From positions 62,001 through 126,000 of the forward strand of contig NZ_BKZW01000004.1 of the NCBI RefSeq assembly GCF_008974265.1: a stretch of DNA of 64,000 bases, read 5' to 3'. Positions within the stretch are counted from its first letter, which is position 1. Every line of letters starts with the position of its first letter. A program made the translations under genes and the position numbers. Shown here one piece after another: positions 16,988 through 26,257 of the stretch. Origin of the DNA: Dictyobacter vulcani. Its GTDB lineage: Bacteria > Chloroflexota > Ktedonobacteria > Ktedonobacterales > Ktedonobacteraceae. The notes under the pieces were generated by a model. It did not search any database. It was not told the DNA's origin and saw only the letters and a list, made by a program, of their open reading frames with translations.

Positions 16988-19051
16988 CTAGAAGAATGGA
17001 TGTGGGTGTGGATTGATCTCGGCCCGGCCGAGTGGCTGGCTGCGATATCCCAGGGTGACAGGTAGTTGCTGGAGTCGCGGTAGATTGGTGCGCCGATTGT
17101 TGTGTCCAAATGTCATGGGCAACATGCCGGGCAGCAGGACTTTGACGCAGCGTAGTCCACAGGGAAGATGTTCGGGCGCGGTTTGATCGACGATGATGGT
17201 GTCTGTGCCGCGCTTGAGATAGTAGGCGATCAAGTCGTTGAGGTCGTCGCGCAGATCCAGATGTTCGTATGCTTGCTGCTCCCGTGGGTGAAATGCTTCC
17301 TGGAAGGTTGTATGCTGCGGACTCTGGTATAAAAAGTGCAGTCGCTCAAAGGCTTCGGGGAGATTGTAGATCAATGGATGGTCGGGCATATGCTGGACCA
17401 GGCTGGCGTCGTTGAGCATTTTGAGGGCCCACTCCCGGTTCTGTTGATAATGTTGTACTGGCATAGCCAGATTCGCGATCAGTTCACGCAACGCTCGCAG
17501 CAGGGCTTGCTCTGGCTGTGGATGGGAGCCCGCTACAACATAGGCCCTGGGCATTCCTTCGCGTTGCTGTTCATCGACGGCGAGCAGACAGAGGCAGGGC
17601 AGGGCATGATCCAGGCTGGCATTGAAGACCTGGATGCTGTATCCATAGTGCTGTTCGAGGCGTTTGAGCAGGATGTTAATACCAGGATCCTTGATGGACT
17701 GCAGATCCAGACGTGGCAGGCTGAGTTGCGCGTACCAGGTGAGCAAGAAGGCGTCGCGCTCAATGACCTCCATCATGCCATGAAAGATGGCTTCCTCCAG
17801 ACAATTGCCGAGCGCGCAGCCGTTCGAGACATCATAGACAAAGGCCGGATTCTCCGGTGTGCGTGGACAGCCATAGTAGGCGCAGTGTTCTGGAATGAGG
17901 ATCGGTGAGTGGTACATAAAAGAGTAGCCCCAGGTCCAGTTAAAGACCAGTCCGGGATGATATGGGACCAGTAGCGGATGATGTGGATCTTTCTGGTTCT
18001 GCTGGTATTGCTCGGGACTGTGGAGTCCCAGTGTGGTGGGATCAAGTGCTGGTTGGGCATCCTGGATAAGTTGTTGATAGCTGGCCTGGATGGTGGCGCG
18101 TTTACTTCTGGTATTCAGGCCCGCATAGCGTTCAAGGACCTCTAACACGGATACCACCATACTCTGCTGACGCCGGAATGTGCAGCCTGTTCCTTGCGCG
18201 GTCTCGTTTTCATCATCGGTCTCGATATGGAGATGGGCTGAACCTATCGGGAGGATACTTTGTTGCTCCACGGAGAGCGAGTTGATCAGTCCCGTTTGGG
18301 GTTCCAGGTAGGTTGCCAGGATCTCTTTGGGGCTGGCCAGCGGCTGACGACTGCGATAGGTAGAAACATCTGGCTTGGGACATGGTTGCAGGCTGATGGT
18401 CGCCAGTTCTGGACTATCGTCGATGCGTTGTCCACAGTTCAGACAGGTAGAGAGAGGCATGAACGGATGTCGGCTACACTCCAGGGTGTCCAGTGCGATG
18501 GTCAGCAGGGCATGTCGGGTCCTGGGCACTACTGTATTTTGCAGGTAGGTATGGATCTCTTCTATGCCCAGGGTAGCGAGCATACTAATGCTCAAGGGCG
18601 AGAGCCAGCTCTGCGTGGCTCTTTCTACACTATCCACGAGATTGGTTTCAGTGGCTGTGTTGGTTGTGATATCGCGTGGGAAGAGGTGCTGCAGCAGCAG
18701 TTCGCGCTCCCCATAAGAGGAGGTAGCTCCTAACTTGCGGAACTCGGCGCAGCGTGCGCAGCCTTCCTGACCCGGCACGACACAGGGGCCGATAGTCGCT
18801 TTGTCGAAGCGCGTATAGAGTGGCAGTAGCGCCACGCCAGCCTCAATACAGCGATAATTGCTCTGTAAGAGCGCCTGGGGGGACCAGTTATCAGCGCAAT
18901 AGATGATCAGGCGGCAGCGAGTGAAGTCCTGACGCGGGCTATCTAATGCGAGCGGGAGGATCTGATACAGATTCTCAAGTGAGCGCAGCATCTGCTGATA
19001 GATGCTGCCCTGACCCAGCAATCCAAGTGTATGTTCAGTGCGTGTGTTCAT
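16988..19051 (-). CDS. YcaO-domain azoline-forming cyclodehydratase with N-terminal leader-binding domain (copy 2)
   Basis: About 687 residues. The N-terminal third resembles the ocin-ThiF/TOMM leader-binding module (GVALLPLYTRFDKATIGP, then GCARCAEF); a second Cys pair (CLNC) probably completes a zinc site. The C-terminal two thirds is the YcaO domain that activates backbone amides with ATP: VVSVLEVLERYAG, SNGCALGNCLEEAIFHGMME and VIERDAFLLTW carry the Glu/Ser ATP and Mg ligands. The end, NPHPHPFF, is a proline-rich C-terminus typical of azoline-forming YcaOs. Start 19051 overlaps the stop of the upstream gene (ATGA), so translation is coupled. It is a paralogue of 24218-26257. Confidence 0.88.
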   Translation of the reverse strand: MNTRTEHTLGLLGQGSIYQQMLRSLENLYQILPLALDSPRQDFTRCRLIIYCADNWSPQALLQSNYRCIEAGVALLPLYTRFDKATIGPCVVPGQEGCARCAEFRKLGATSSYGERELLLQHLFPRDITTNTATETNLVDSVERATQSWLSPLSISMLATLGIEEIHTYLQNTVVPRTRHALLTIALDTLECSRHPFMPLSTCLNCGQRIDDSPELATISLQPCPKPDVSTYRSRQPLASPKEILATYLEPQTGLINSLSVEQQSILPIGSAHLHIETDDENETAQGTGCTFRRQQSMVVSVLEVLERYAGLNTRSKRATIQASYQQLIQDAQPALDPTTLGLHSPEQYQQNQKDPHHPLLVPYHPGLVFNWTWGYSFMYHSPILIPEHCAYYGCPRTPENPAFVYDVSNGCALGNCLEEAIFHGMMEVIERDAFLLTWYAQLSLPRLDLQSIKDPGINILLKRLEQHYGYSIQVFNASLDHALPCLCLLAVDEQQREGMPRAYVVAGSHPQPEQALLRALRELIANLAMPVQHYQQNREWALKMLNDASLVQHMPDHPLIYNLPEAFERLHFLYQSPQHTTFQEAFHPREQQAYEHLDLRDDLNDLIAYYLKRGTDTIIVDQTAPEHLPCGLRCVKVLLPGMLPMTFGHNNRRTNLPRLQQLPVTLGYRSQPLGRAEINPHPHPFF

Positions 19052-21153
19052 GGCGTTGTAATCCATTCCTCACGACCATCCCTGGTTGTGTGTGTCAGGA
19101 GGAGGCGTACGATAAAGGGGAGCGTCTGAGACAGAACGGGATCATGGTCCAGCGGGACGGCCATTACACGTAATCCATTGGCCTGGAAGCGTTCGAGTAA
19201 CCAATTCAGGCGGGCCGACCATGTCTCTGGCTCTGCCGTTTCCGGTGCTATATAGTGCCTGTCTGCTCGCAGGTTCATTGGTAGCTCGGCTACTGCCGCT
19301 GGCACATAGGCGAAGCGATCAAACTGGATGGCCTGATAATATTGCAGCGCCTGCTCAAGTCCATGTTCCAGCGCCTCGGCTACTGTATACTGTGTTCCAT
19401 AAGCTACGACCTGTTGACCTGAGCAGATCGCGAACATGGGAATGTGCAGATCGCCCGCGACATCATAAATGGTAATCTGACAGCCAGCCGCTATGAGGAG
19501 CTGATAGAGTTGTCGACCCACCACGGTCAGTGGCACGCTGTCAAGATCGACCTGTCTGTATGGCTGCCGGGTCTGGGTGAGTTGTGCTAGCGTCAGATAG
19601 TCAGACCAGTCTAGCAGCGCCCGGCAGCTTGCCTCTGCCCAGCTCATGCCTGCCGCCACTCCCCGGCCAGTTCCGCTGGTGGGGAAGACCTGCTCTGCTG
19701 GTACGAGATACGGCTGCTGCAACTGCATGTCAAAAGCCCACGCCCAGCTATCATCTACTGATGATAATCCAGCCTCGATCATGATGGCGGCCTGCTGTTG
19801 AACCAGGGAAACCGGGAGCAGGCGGCGTCCATCTACTATCCTGGCCGCATAACAGGCGCAGGCCTGCAGACTGACCTGCAGCCTGGCTGCCTGTAGGTCC
19901 AGCTTTGCTGCCAGGACATTGCGCTGCTCATGCTGGCCCAATACTCTGAGTGTCAGGACCGCCAGTGGCATCTGCACAAAATCGGTCTCAGCGCGCTCGG
20001 CAAATAAGCCCAGCTTGCTATCAAAGCAGCGTGCCAGTTGTTCCAGGAAGATTCCTATCTGTAGCGGTTCCTGCTGTTGTAGGTGCTGGATATGTTCAAG
20101 GAATTGTGCACCTGTCGGTATCTGTGGTTGCTGGCAGGCCGTACAGCAGGGATGCGGCAGAAAGCTATGGCTCTCGCTGAAGGACGTTTTGAGATTCAGC
20201 GTGGTGATGGTATGCAGTTGTTTGATACGGCCAGCCTGTGTGTAGGAAGTAAACACATTGAAGGCCAGGCGATAAGCCAGCAGCATCGCGGCAGATGGGG
20301 TGAGGAAGCGACTGGCCTGTCTGTTCGCTTGATCTGTAAAGCCAGGCAGTGTTTTTTGTTCTCCATGCGCCTGTAGCCGTAGCCACGCACACTCCCAGCA
20401 GCCGCCCTGCTCCAGCAGCGTATCTGGCTTGAGCAGCGGGCCGACCCAGGCCTGCTCATCTATGATCAGCGCCTGGACGCATGTCTTGCGCTGCTCAACA
20501 CAGATCCTGTTTAATACTCTGGCACGCGCCAGCAATGGCTGATCCGCAATCGCCATGATCGTGTCGTACGCCTGAACGGTATCCCGCATGGTTGCTTCAT
20601 TATCCCAGGGAAATGCGTCAAGCAAGCGCACGGTTTGCTCTGGATCGCAAAGGGAAAAGCTGGCATCAATGCTCGTCTGATAACTCATGGCGTCAATATG
20701 TTTGATGCCGCCTTGCAGGCAGGCCTGGATCATGGCGGTGAAGGTGGTGCCTGAGCCTATGACGAGCAGGCGCTGATTGCGAAACTGCTCAAAGTGATAG
20801 GCCGGCGATGTCTGAAAGGATCCAATGAATGTTATTGCTGATGCATAGGTGGTCAGCACGTCTGGACTGAGGGTAGAGGTGTGTTGCTGGCTCATGTCTT
20901 GCAAGAAATGGCGCACAAGCAATTTGTCTACCAGCTTCGTGACCATACTCTTCTGGTCTGGCTTCAGACCATCGGTCAGTGCCTGTAAGGTCTTTTCCCC
21001 ATTGAGGCGGGGAGCCAGATAGACGAGCAGGTGATATAAGCTTTGCCCTTTAAGCACGATCCCGCCATGGTTCCCACGTATATAGACCCCTTCCGGCACC
21101 TGTATATAGCAGGTATCCGCTTTGAGTTTTGGTCGCATTTCCTCTGTCAACAT
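19048..21153 (-). CDS. E1/ThiF-like LAP maturation protein (copy 2)
   Basis: A 701-residue relative of the thiazole-containing bacteriocin maturation proteins of Bacillus. The N-terminus (MRPKLKADTCYIQVPEGVYIRG) is a winged-helix-like leader-recognition region. The middle contains a Rossmann-like segment (RLLVIGSGTTFTAMIQACL), and two Cys pairs (GCWECAW and CCTACQQP) probably bind zinc. The C-terminal half has weak YcaO-like character (GVAAGMSWAEASCRALLDW). It is about two thirds identical by eye to the copy at 26257-28383. In such systems this protein binds the precursor leader and presents the core to the YcaO enzyme. The start is set by GGGAG upstream of ATG 21153. Confidence 0.8.
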   Translation of the reverse strand: MLTEEMRPKLKADTCYIQVPEGVYIRGNHGGIVLKGQSLYHLLVYLAPRLNGEKTLQALTDGLKPDQKSMVTKLVDKLLVRHFLQDMSQQHTSTLSPDVLTTYASAITFIGSFQTSPAYHFEQFRNQRLLVIGSGTTFTAMIQACLQGGIKHIDAMSYQTSIDASFSLCDPEQTVRLLDAFPWDNEATMRDTVQAYDTIMAIADQPLLARARVLNRICVEQRKTCVQALIIDEQAWVGPLLKPDTLLEQGGCWECAWLRLQAHGEQKTLPGFTDQANRQASRFLTPSAAMLLAYRLAFNVFTSYTQAGRIKQLHTITTLNLKTSFSESHSFLPHPCCTACQQPQIPTGAQFLEHIQHLQQQEPLQIGIFLEQLARCFDSKLGLFAERAETDFVQMPLAVLTLRVLGQHEQRNVLAAKLDLQAARLQVSLQACACYAARIVDGRRLLPVSLVQQQAAIMIEAGLSSVDDSWAWAFDMQLQQPYLVPAEQVFPTSGTGRGVAAGMSWAEASCRALLDWSDYLTLAQLTQTRQPYRQVDLDSVPLTVVGRQLYQLLIAAGCQITIYDVAGDLHIPMFAICSGQQVVAYGTQYTVAEALEHGLEQALQYYQAIQFDRFAYVPAAVAELPMNLRADRHYIAPETAEPETWSARLNWLLERFQANGLRVMAVPLDHDPVLSQTLPFIVRLLLTHTTRDGREEWITTP

Positions 21154-21396
21154 ACGTTTTTAGCTCCCATTCCAATAAGCATGAGCACACATTATTGTAT
21201 GTGTCATGCCATCTATACTTGTTTGCTTTTCTGTTGAGAGGTCGTTTCTTTCACTATACATCTCACTCCCAATCTTCCAACCATGGATTTCAGTCGCAGG
21301 TTACGTTCTCCGGCTATTTCTCGTATCAGAAAATATCGGATAGTCATGTAATCGCGCGCTTTTTTGCGTATTCATAGAAGGTGGGAATAAGGAACT

Positions 21397-22757
21397 ATGG
21401 AACCAGGTGCAGCAAAAGTGGAGCAGGTTGATGAGGCGGCCAACGGTCGTCGGAAGGTTGGTTTGCCGGTTGCCACGGCATTGGTAATTGGCAATATGAT
21501 TGGATCAGGGATCTTTCTGTTGCCGGCGGCGCTGGCTCCATATGGTGGAATCACGCTTTTTTCCTGGTTACTGGTTTCTATCGGTGCGCTGTGTATGGCG
21601 CTGACCTTTGCGCGTCTCTCCCGTACGATTCCGCGCACCGGTGGACCCTATGCCTATACCCATGAGGGCTTCGGTGATTTCGCCGGATTCTGGATCGCCT
21701 GGGGCTACTGGAACTCGCTCTGGATCAGTATGGCGGGGATTACGGTGGCGCTGGTGAGTTATCTGCGTATCTTCCTGCCGTTTCTCAATCAGAGTGGCTG
21801 GCTGGCCGCGCTGGCGGCGGTGCTGGCAATTGTCCTGATGATGTTCTTTAATCTACAAGGTATCAAGCAGGCCGGAGCGGTCCAATTTATTACCATGATC
21901 CTGAAGCTGATCCCGCTGGTGGCCGTGGCAACGATTGGCTTTTTCTGGTTTCAGCCTGCTCATCTCTTACCCTTTAACGCCAGTGGTCAGCCCCCCTTTG
22001 TAGCGATCTCAGGAGTCGCCGCCCTGATCGCCTTCTCCTTTCAAGGCATGGAATCCGCCACCGTACCGGCCGGAGATATCAAGGATCCTGGCAAGACTAT
22101 TGCCCGCGCAACCGTCTTTGGCGTGATCTTTGTGGCGCTGCTGTATATCCTGAGCTCGACCGTCGTGCTCGGAGTCCTGCCCAGAAATATCTTGCTAGGC
22201 TCGCAGGCTCCTTTTGCAGATGCTGCCGCCTCAATGTGGGGAAAATGGGCCTATTACGCCGTTGGTCTGGGAGCTTGCATCTCATGTCTGGGTTCCTTGA
22301 ACGGCATTATCATCGTCGCCTCGCGCGTCCCGATGGCCGCCGCGCAGGACAACCTGTTCCCGCGTAGTTTTGGTCGGCTATCGCGCAAGGCTGTGCCTGC
22401 CTTCAGTATTATCACCTCCTGCTTCATGGCCTGTATCATCCTCGTCCTCAACTATAGCGGAGCGCAGGCTCTCACCAACCTCTTCACCATCCTCGTCCTC
22501 ATCGCCACTGTCAACGCCGTCATCCCCTACGCCTTCTGCTCGCTCGTTGAACTCATGCTGCGCACCCGCCACGAGAACCCCCATCCCCTCACCCCCATCC
22601 AGCACATCACCATCTGGATCGGCTTCCTCTTCGCCATCTGGCTCATCTACGGAGCAGGCCCCCAGCCCGCCCTCTGGGCCTGCTCCTGCTCATCCTCGGG
22701 CTCCCCATCTACATCCAGGTCCACAAAGAGCGCCGCCCGGCAAAAAACACCCCGTAG
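21397..22757 (+). CDS. APC-family amino-acid permease, frameshifted near C-terminus
   Basis: A polytopic transporter of about 453 residues once one base is restored. The first helix reads LPVATALVIGNMIGSGIFLLPAAL, the APC substrate-binding GSGIF motif; GGPYAY and about ten more hydrophobic helices follow, close to arginine/agmatine-type antiporters. Near 22676 the frame switches: as read, the tail becomes an implausible Ser-rich stretch, whereas one more G continues as ALWGLLLLILGLPIYIQVHK and stops at 22757. With that stop it no longer overlaps the SagB gene. It sits on the opposite strand inside the LAP locus; whether it serves that locus is unclear. Confidence 0.8.
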
Positions 22758-22766
22758 GTTCGAGCC

Positions 22767-24208
22767 TTATACCATTTCGTCTGGCTGGCTGCCAAGCGCG
22801 AATTCGCCGACGGACGTTTCCTGGAGGTAGTTTGTGCCGGCCAGCTGAGCGAAGTGATCGGAGTCTCCGTATCCCAGGGCGCATGGGGCCAGCTTCATCG
22901 CGGTGGCTACAAGGTACATGGTGGCGAAAAGGACACCAACGTCTTTGAGGATCAGTTGATAGGCGATGCCTTGATATTTCCAGGAGACGCGCTGGAAGCG
23001 TGCGGCCAGGGTAATGACGAGTTGATGCGGATTGGTTGCACCTGTTATTTGCTGAGCGTGGTTTAGCAGGTAGGCATTCCCTTTATCTATAGTCTGAATC
23101 AGTGCGAGTGCGTGTTGCAGCGGGTCATACCAATAAAAACCTGGCTCAAGTCCCTGGCAGCCGTTAATGGTAAGGTAGAATTCCATTTCATAACTTGCTC
23201 CGGCGCTGGGATATGGTCGTGTCGTGAAGCCTCCGCTCTCTTCATCCTCCTGGTGCGTTTTGATTCGTGCTACGCGATAGAGGAACTCACCAATTTGCTC
23301 GATGGTGAGGTCCCTGCTGCCATATGCACGTAGCGAAGAGCGTGCTTCCATTACTTCGAACAATCCAGGATCCTGGCGCTGCAACTGATCCATATCTGGC
23401 GTGGGCAGCTTGACGGTAATGGGCCATGGAGGCTGCTTTATTGCTGGCTGGGGGGCCAATATCTGTTTAAAGCGATAGGTGCCGCCCACGATATTATTGT
23501 GCCGCCCCTGTCGACTCCGACTATGAAAGAGTAGATCGTGGAATTCCCATTGCATGAGTGTTTCGTCTTCCGCTTCTGCGGCTTGCTCATTATCACTGCT
23601 GGGTGACATAAAGTTACCCATCAGCAAGAGTGTCATGATGCTTGCTATATCGTCTGGATCTGTTTCAGGTAGCATTTCAGCGAGTGTCTGTGCTGTTTGT
23701 GCTTCTCCAAGTTGATAGATTATCTTTGCTGTGATGGCATGTTCAAGGCGTAGCTGCCCATGGGCAAGTGGAGATTCCATGACTGTCGTGTTAATCTCGT
23801 TGCGTCTGGTGTAAGCGAAGCGCGACATACGATAGCTTTGACCGTCCTGAATGTGGACCCATTGTGGTTGAAAGGCTGGTGAGATAGGGATCAAGGTGGC
23901 CAGAGGATCGCGTTCTTCGCTACCAGCGCAGATGCCAAGCATTTGATAGCGTAGCAGTTGTCCTATATAGCGGTAGAAAAAGGGTAGTGCCTCTTCTCCT
24001 TGTGCGGCCAAAATCGCTTCATTGAGCCAGCGTACCGAGCAGCGTCGCTGCGCCATGGTCAGTAATACCTGACGCAGCGCTGGCTCGCTAAGGGGATGGC
24101 CATCTGTAAGGATGGGGAGGTCACGATGACCGTATTGTTTTTCTCTTCCATACTCCTGTAATCGAGCAGGCAGTATGAGAGATGCGATGTTTTTGTGATG
24201 ACTGGCAT
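22767..24208 (-). CDS. SagB-type azoline dehydrogenase (FMN nitroreductase fold), frameshifted at the 5' end
   Basis: This enzyme would oxidise azolines to thiazoles or oxazoles with FMN. The C-terminal half is the nitroreductase domain: SSLRAYGSRDLTIEQIGEFL, YPSAGASYEMEFY, GFYWYDP and LKDVGVLFATMYLVATAMKL. The N-terminal half is a separate helical domain found in many SagB proteins. The uninterrupted frame begins at 24056, but coding-like sequence (LQEYGREKQYGHRDL) continues upstream to ATG 24208, which has GGAG just before it. One missing A in a run at 24190-24194 (plus strand T5) breaks the frame; restored, the start reads MPVITKNIASLIL. Full length is about 480 residues. It lies nine bases after the YcaO stop. 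Confidence 0.82.
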
Positions 24209-24217
24209 GCTAATCTC

Positions 24218-26257
24218 CTAGAAGAATGGATGTGGATGTGGATTGATCTCAGCCTCGGTCAGAGGCTGGCTGCGATATCCCAGGGCCACGGGGACTTGCT
24301 GGAGACGCGCTAGCTGGACACGCTCATTATTGTGGCCAAATGTCATCGGGAGCATGCCGGGCATCAGGACTTTGACGCAGCGCAGTCCGCAGGGAAGATG
24401 CTCTGGAGCGGTCTGGTCGACAACGATGGTATCCGTGCCGCGCTTGAGGTAGTTGTCGATCAGAGCTTGCAGGTCATCGCGTAGGTCCAGATGTGCATAT
24501 GCTTGCAGCTTGTCCGGACTAAACGCGTCCTGGAATGTTGTGTGCTGTGGACTGTGATAGAGAAAGTGTAGCCGCTCAAAGGCTTCGGGGAGATAGTAAA
24601 TCAGGGAATGGTCCATCATTTGCTGAACCAGGGTGTGGTCATTAAGCATCTGTCGTGCTTGTTCCCGTTTTTCTTGATAATTGTGTGGTGAGACAGTCAG
24701 GGCCGTTGTCAGTTCACGCAATCCTCGTAGCAGGGCCTGTTCTGGTTGTGGATGACAGCCGGCCATGACATGAGCCCTGGGCATGTCTTCCCGCTGCTGT
24801 TCATCGACGGCGAGCAGGCACAGGCACGTTAGCGCATGATCCAGGCTGGCGTTGAAGGCCCGGATACTATACCCATAGTGCTGTTCCAGGCGTTTGATCA
24901 TGATGCGGATATCGGGATTTGTGACTGACTGCAGATCGAGCTGTGGGAGGCTGAGTTGCGCATACCAGGTGAGTAAAAAGGTGTCGCGCTCGATGACTTC
25001 CATCATGCCATGAAAGATGGCTTCTTCCAGACAATTGCCGAGCGCACAGCCATTTGAGATCTCATAGATAAACGCTGGATTCTCCGCTGTCCTGGGGAGG
25101 CCATAGTAGGCACAGTGTTCCGGGACGAGGATGGGGGCCTGGTGCTGGAAGGAGTAGCCCCAGATCCAGTTGCAGCGCAGCCCCGGATGATAAGCAACCA
25201 GACTGTGACAGGAGGGTTGTTGCTGGTGGTATGTGTATTGTTCCTGACTATGCAGCCCCAGCGTCGTGGGATCCAGTACCAGGTGTCCTTGCTGGATGAG
25301 TTCCTGGTAGCTTGCCTGGATCATGGCGCGTTTACTTCTGGCGTTCAGACCTGCGTAACGTTCAACCGCTTCTAGAAGAGACACTACCATACTCTGTTGC
25401 TGACTTAATGCTGAACCTGTTCCGTGCGCGTCCTTGTGCTCATTATCGGTTGCGATCTGCAGGTACGACGAGGTTATTTGCAGGACGCTCTGTTGATTTA
25501 CCGAAAGTGCCTGTACGAGGCCCGTGTGTTGATCCAGATAGGTCTGCATAAGTTCCCTGGGACTGGTCTTAGGTTGGCTTGTGCGATACGTCGAGCTGTC
25601 TGGTTTGGGACATGACTGCAGGCTGATGGTGGCCAGTTCAGGACTATCGTCGCTTAGTTTTCCACAGTCGCGACAGGTGGAAAATGGCAGGAACGGATGT
25701 CGCGTACATTCCAGGGTCTCCAGTGAGATGGTGAGCAGGGCGCGTTGCGTTTTTTGAGTTCCTTTTTCCAGGTAAGCATGTATCTCTTCTATGCCTGTTA
25801 CCACGAGCATGCCGATGCTCAAGGGTGATAACCATGGTTGTGTGGCATGGTCTTCCGCGTGTACGATGGTGTGGTTGGTGGATGGAAAAATAGCGTGCTG
25901 GCACAGTTCGCGCTCAACTTGTGTGGAGATGGCGCCTAAGCTGCGGAATTCGGCGCAGCGTGCGCAGCCTGCTTCGCCTGGCACGACCAGGGGTCCGATG
26001 ATCCCTTTATCAAAGCGTGTATAGAGCGGAAGTAGGGCCACACCTGTTTCCAGGCAGCGTGTATTAATTTGTAGCAGCGTTTGTGGCGACCAGCTATCAG
26101 CGCAAAAAACGATCAGGTGGCAGGATGTGAAATATGGCTCGGGACTCTCCAGCGTAAGCGGGATGATCCGATATGTGTGTTTCAGGGAGTCATGCAGTTG
26201 TTGATGAATGAGGCCCTGGCCAAGTAGCCCGATGGTATGTTCGTGAATTTTGCTCAT
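24218..26257 (-). CDS. YcaO-domain azoline-forming cyclodehydratase with N-terminal leader-binding domain (copy 1)
   Basis: About 679 residues, the same architecture as the paralogue at 16988-19051: an N-terminal ThiF-like leader-binding region with GCARCAEFRSLGA, a CRDC Cys pair, then the YcaO domain with VVSLLEAVERYAG, ISNGCALGNCLEEAIF and VIERDTFLLTW, and a C-terminal NPHPHPFF. It should convert Cys (possibly Ser/Thr) of the precursor core to azolines using ATP. ATG 26257 overlaps the stop of the E1-like gene by one base (TAATG). The longer start at 26272 is possible but less economical. It is followed directly by the SagB gene and preceded by the E1-like and precursor genes, so this is the more complete of the two modules. 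Confidence 0.88.
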   Translation of the reverse strand: MSKIHEHTIGLLGQGLIHQQLHDSLKHTYRIIPLTLESPEPYFTSCHLIVFCADSWSPQTLLQINTRCLETGVALLPLYTRFDKGIIGPLVVPGEAGCARCAEFRSLGAISTQVERELCQHAIFPSTNHTIVHAEDHATQPWLSPLSIGMLVVTGIEEIHAYLEKGTQKTQRALLTISLETLECTRHPFLPFSTCRDCGKLSDDSPELATISLQSCPKPDSSTYRTSQPKTSPRELMQTYLDQHTGLVQALSVNQQSVLQITSSYLQIATDNEHKDAHGTGSALSQQQSMVVSLLEAVERYAGLNARSKRAMIQASYQELIQQGHLVLDPTTLGLHSQEQYTYHQQQPSCHSLVAYHPGLRCNWIWGYSFQHQAPILVPEHCAYYGLPRTAENPAFIYEISNGCALGNCLEEAIFHGMMEVIERDTFLLTWYAQLSLPQLDLQSVTNPDIRIMIKRLEQHYGYSIRAFNASLDHALTCLCLLAVDEQQREDMPRAHVMAGCHPQPEQALLRGLRELTTALTVSPHNYQEKREQARQMLNDHTLVQQMMDHSLIYYLPEAFERLHFLYHSPQHTTFQDAFSPDKLQAYAHLDLRDDLQALIDNYLKRGTDTIVVDQTAPEHLPCGLRCVKVLMPGMLPMTFGHNNERVQLARLQQVPVALGYRSQPLTEAEINPHPHPFF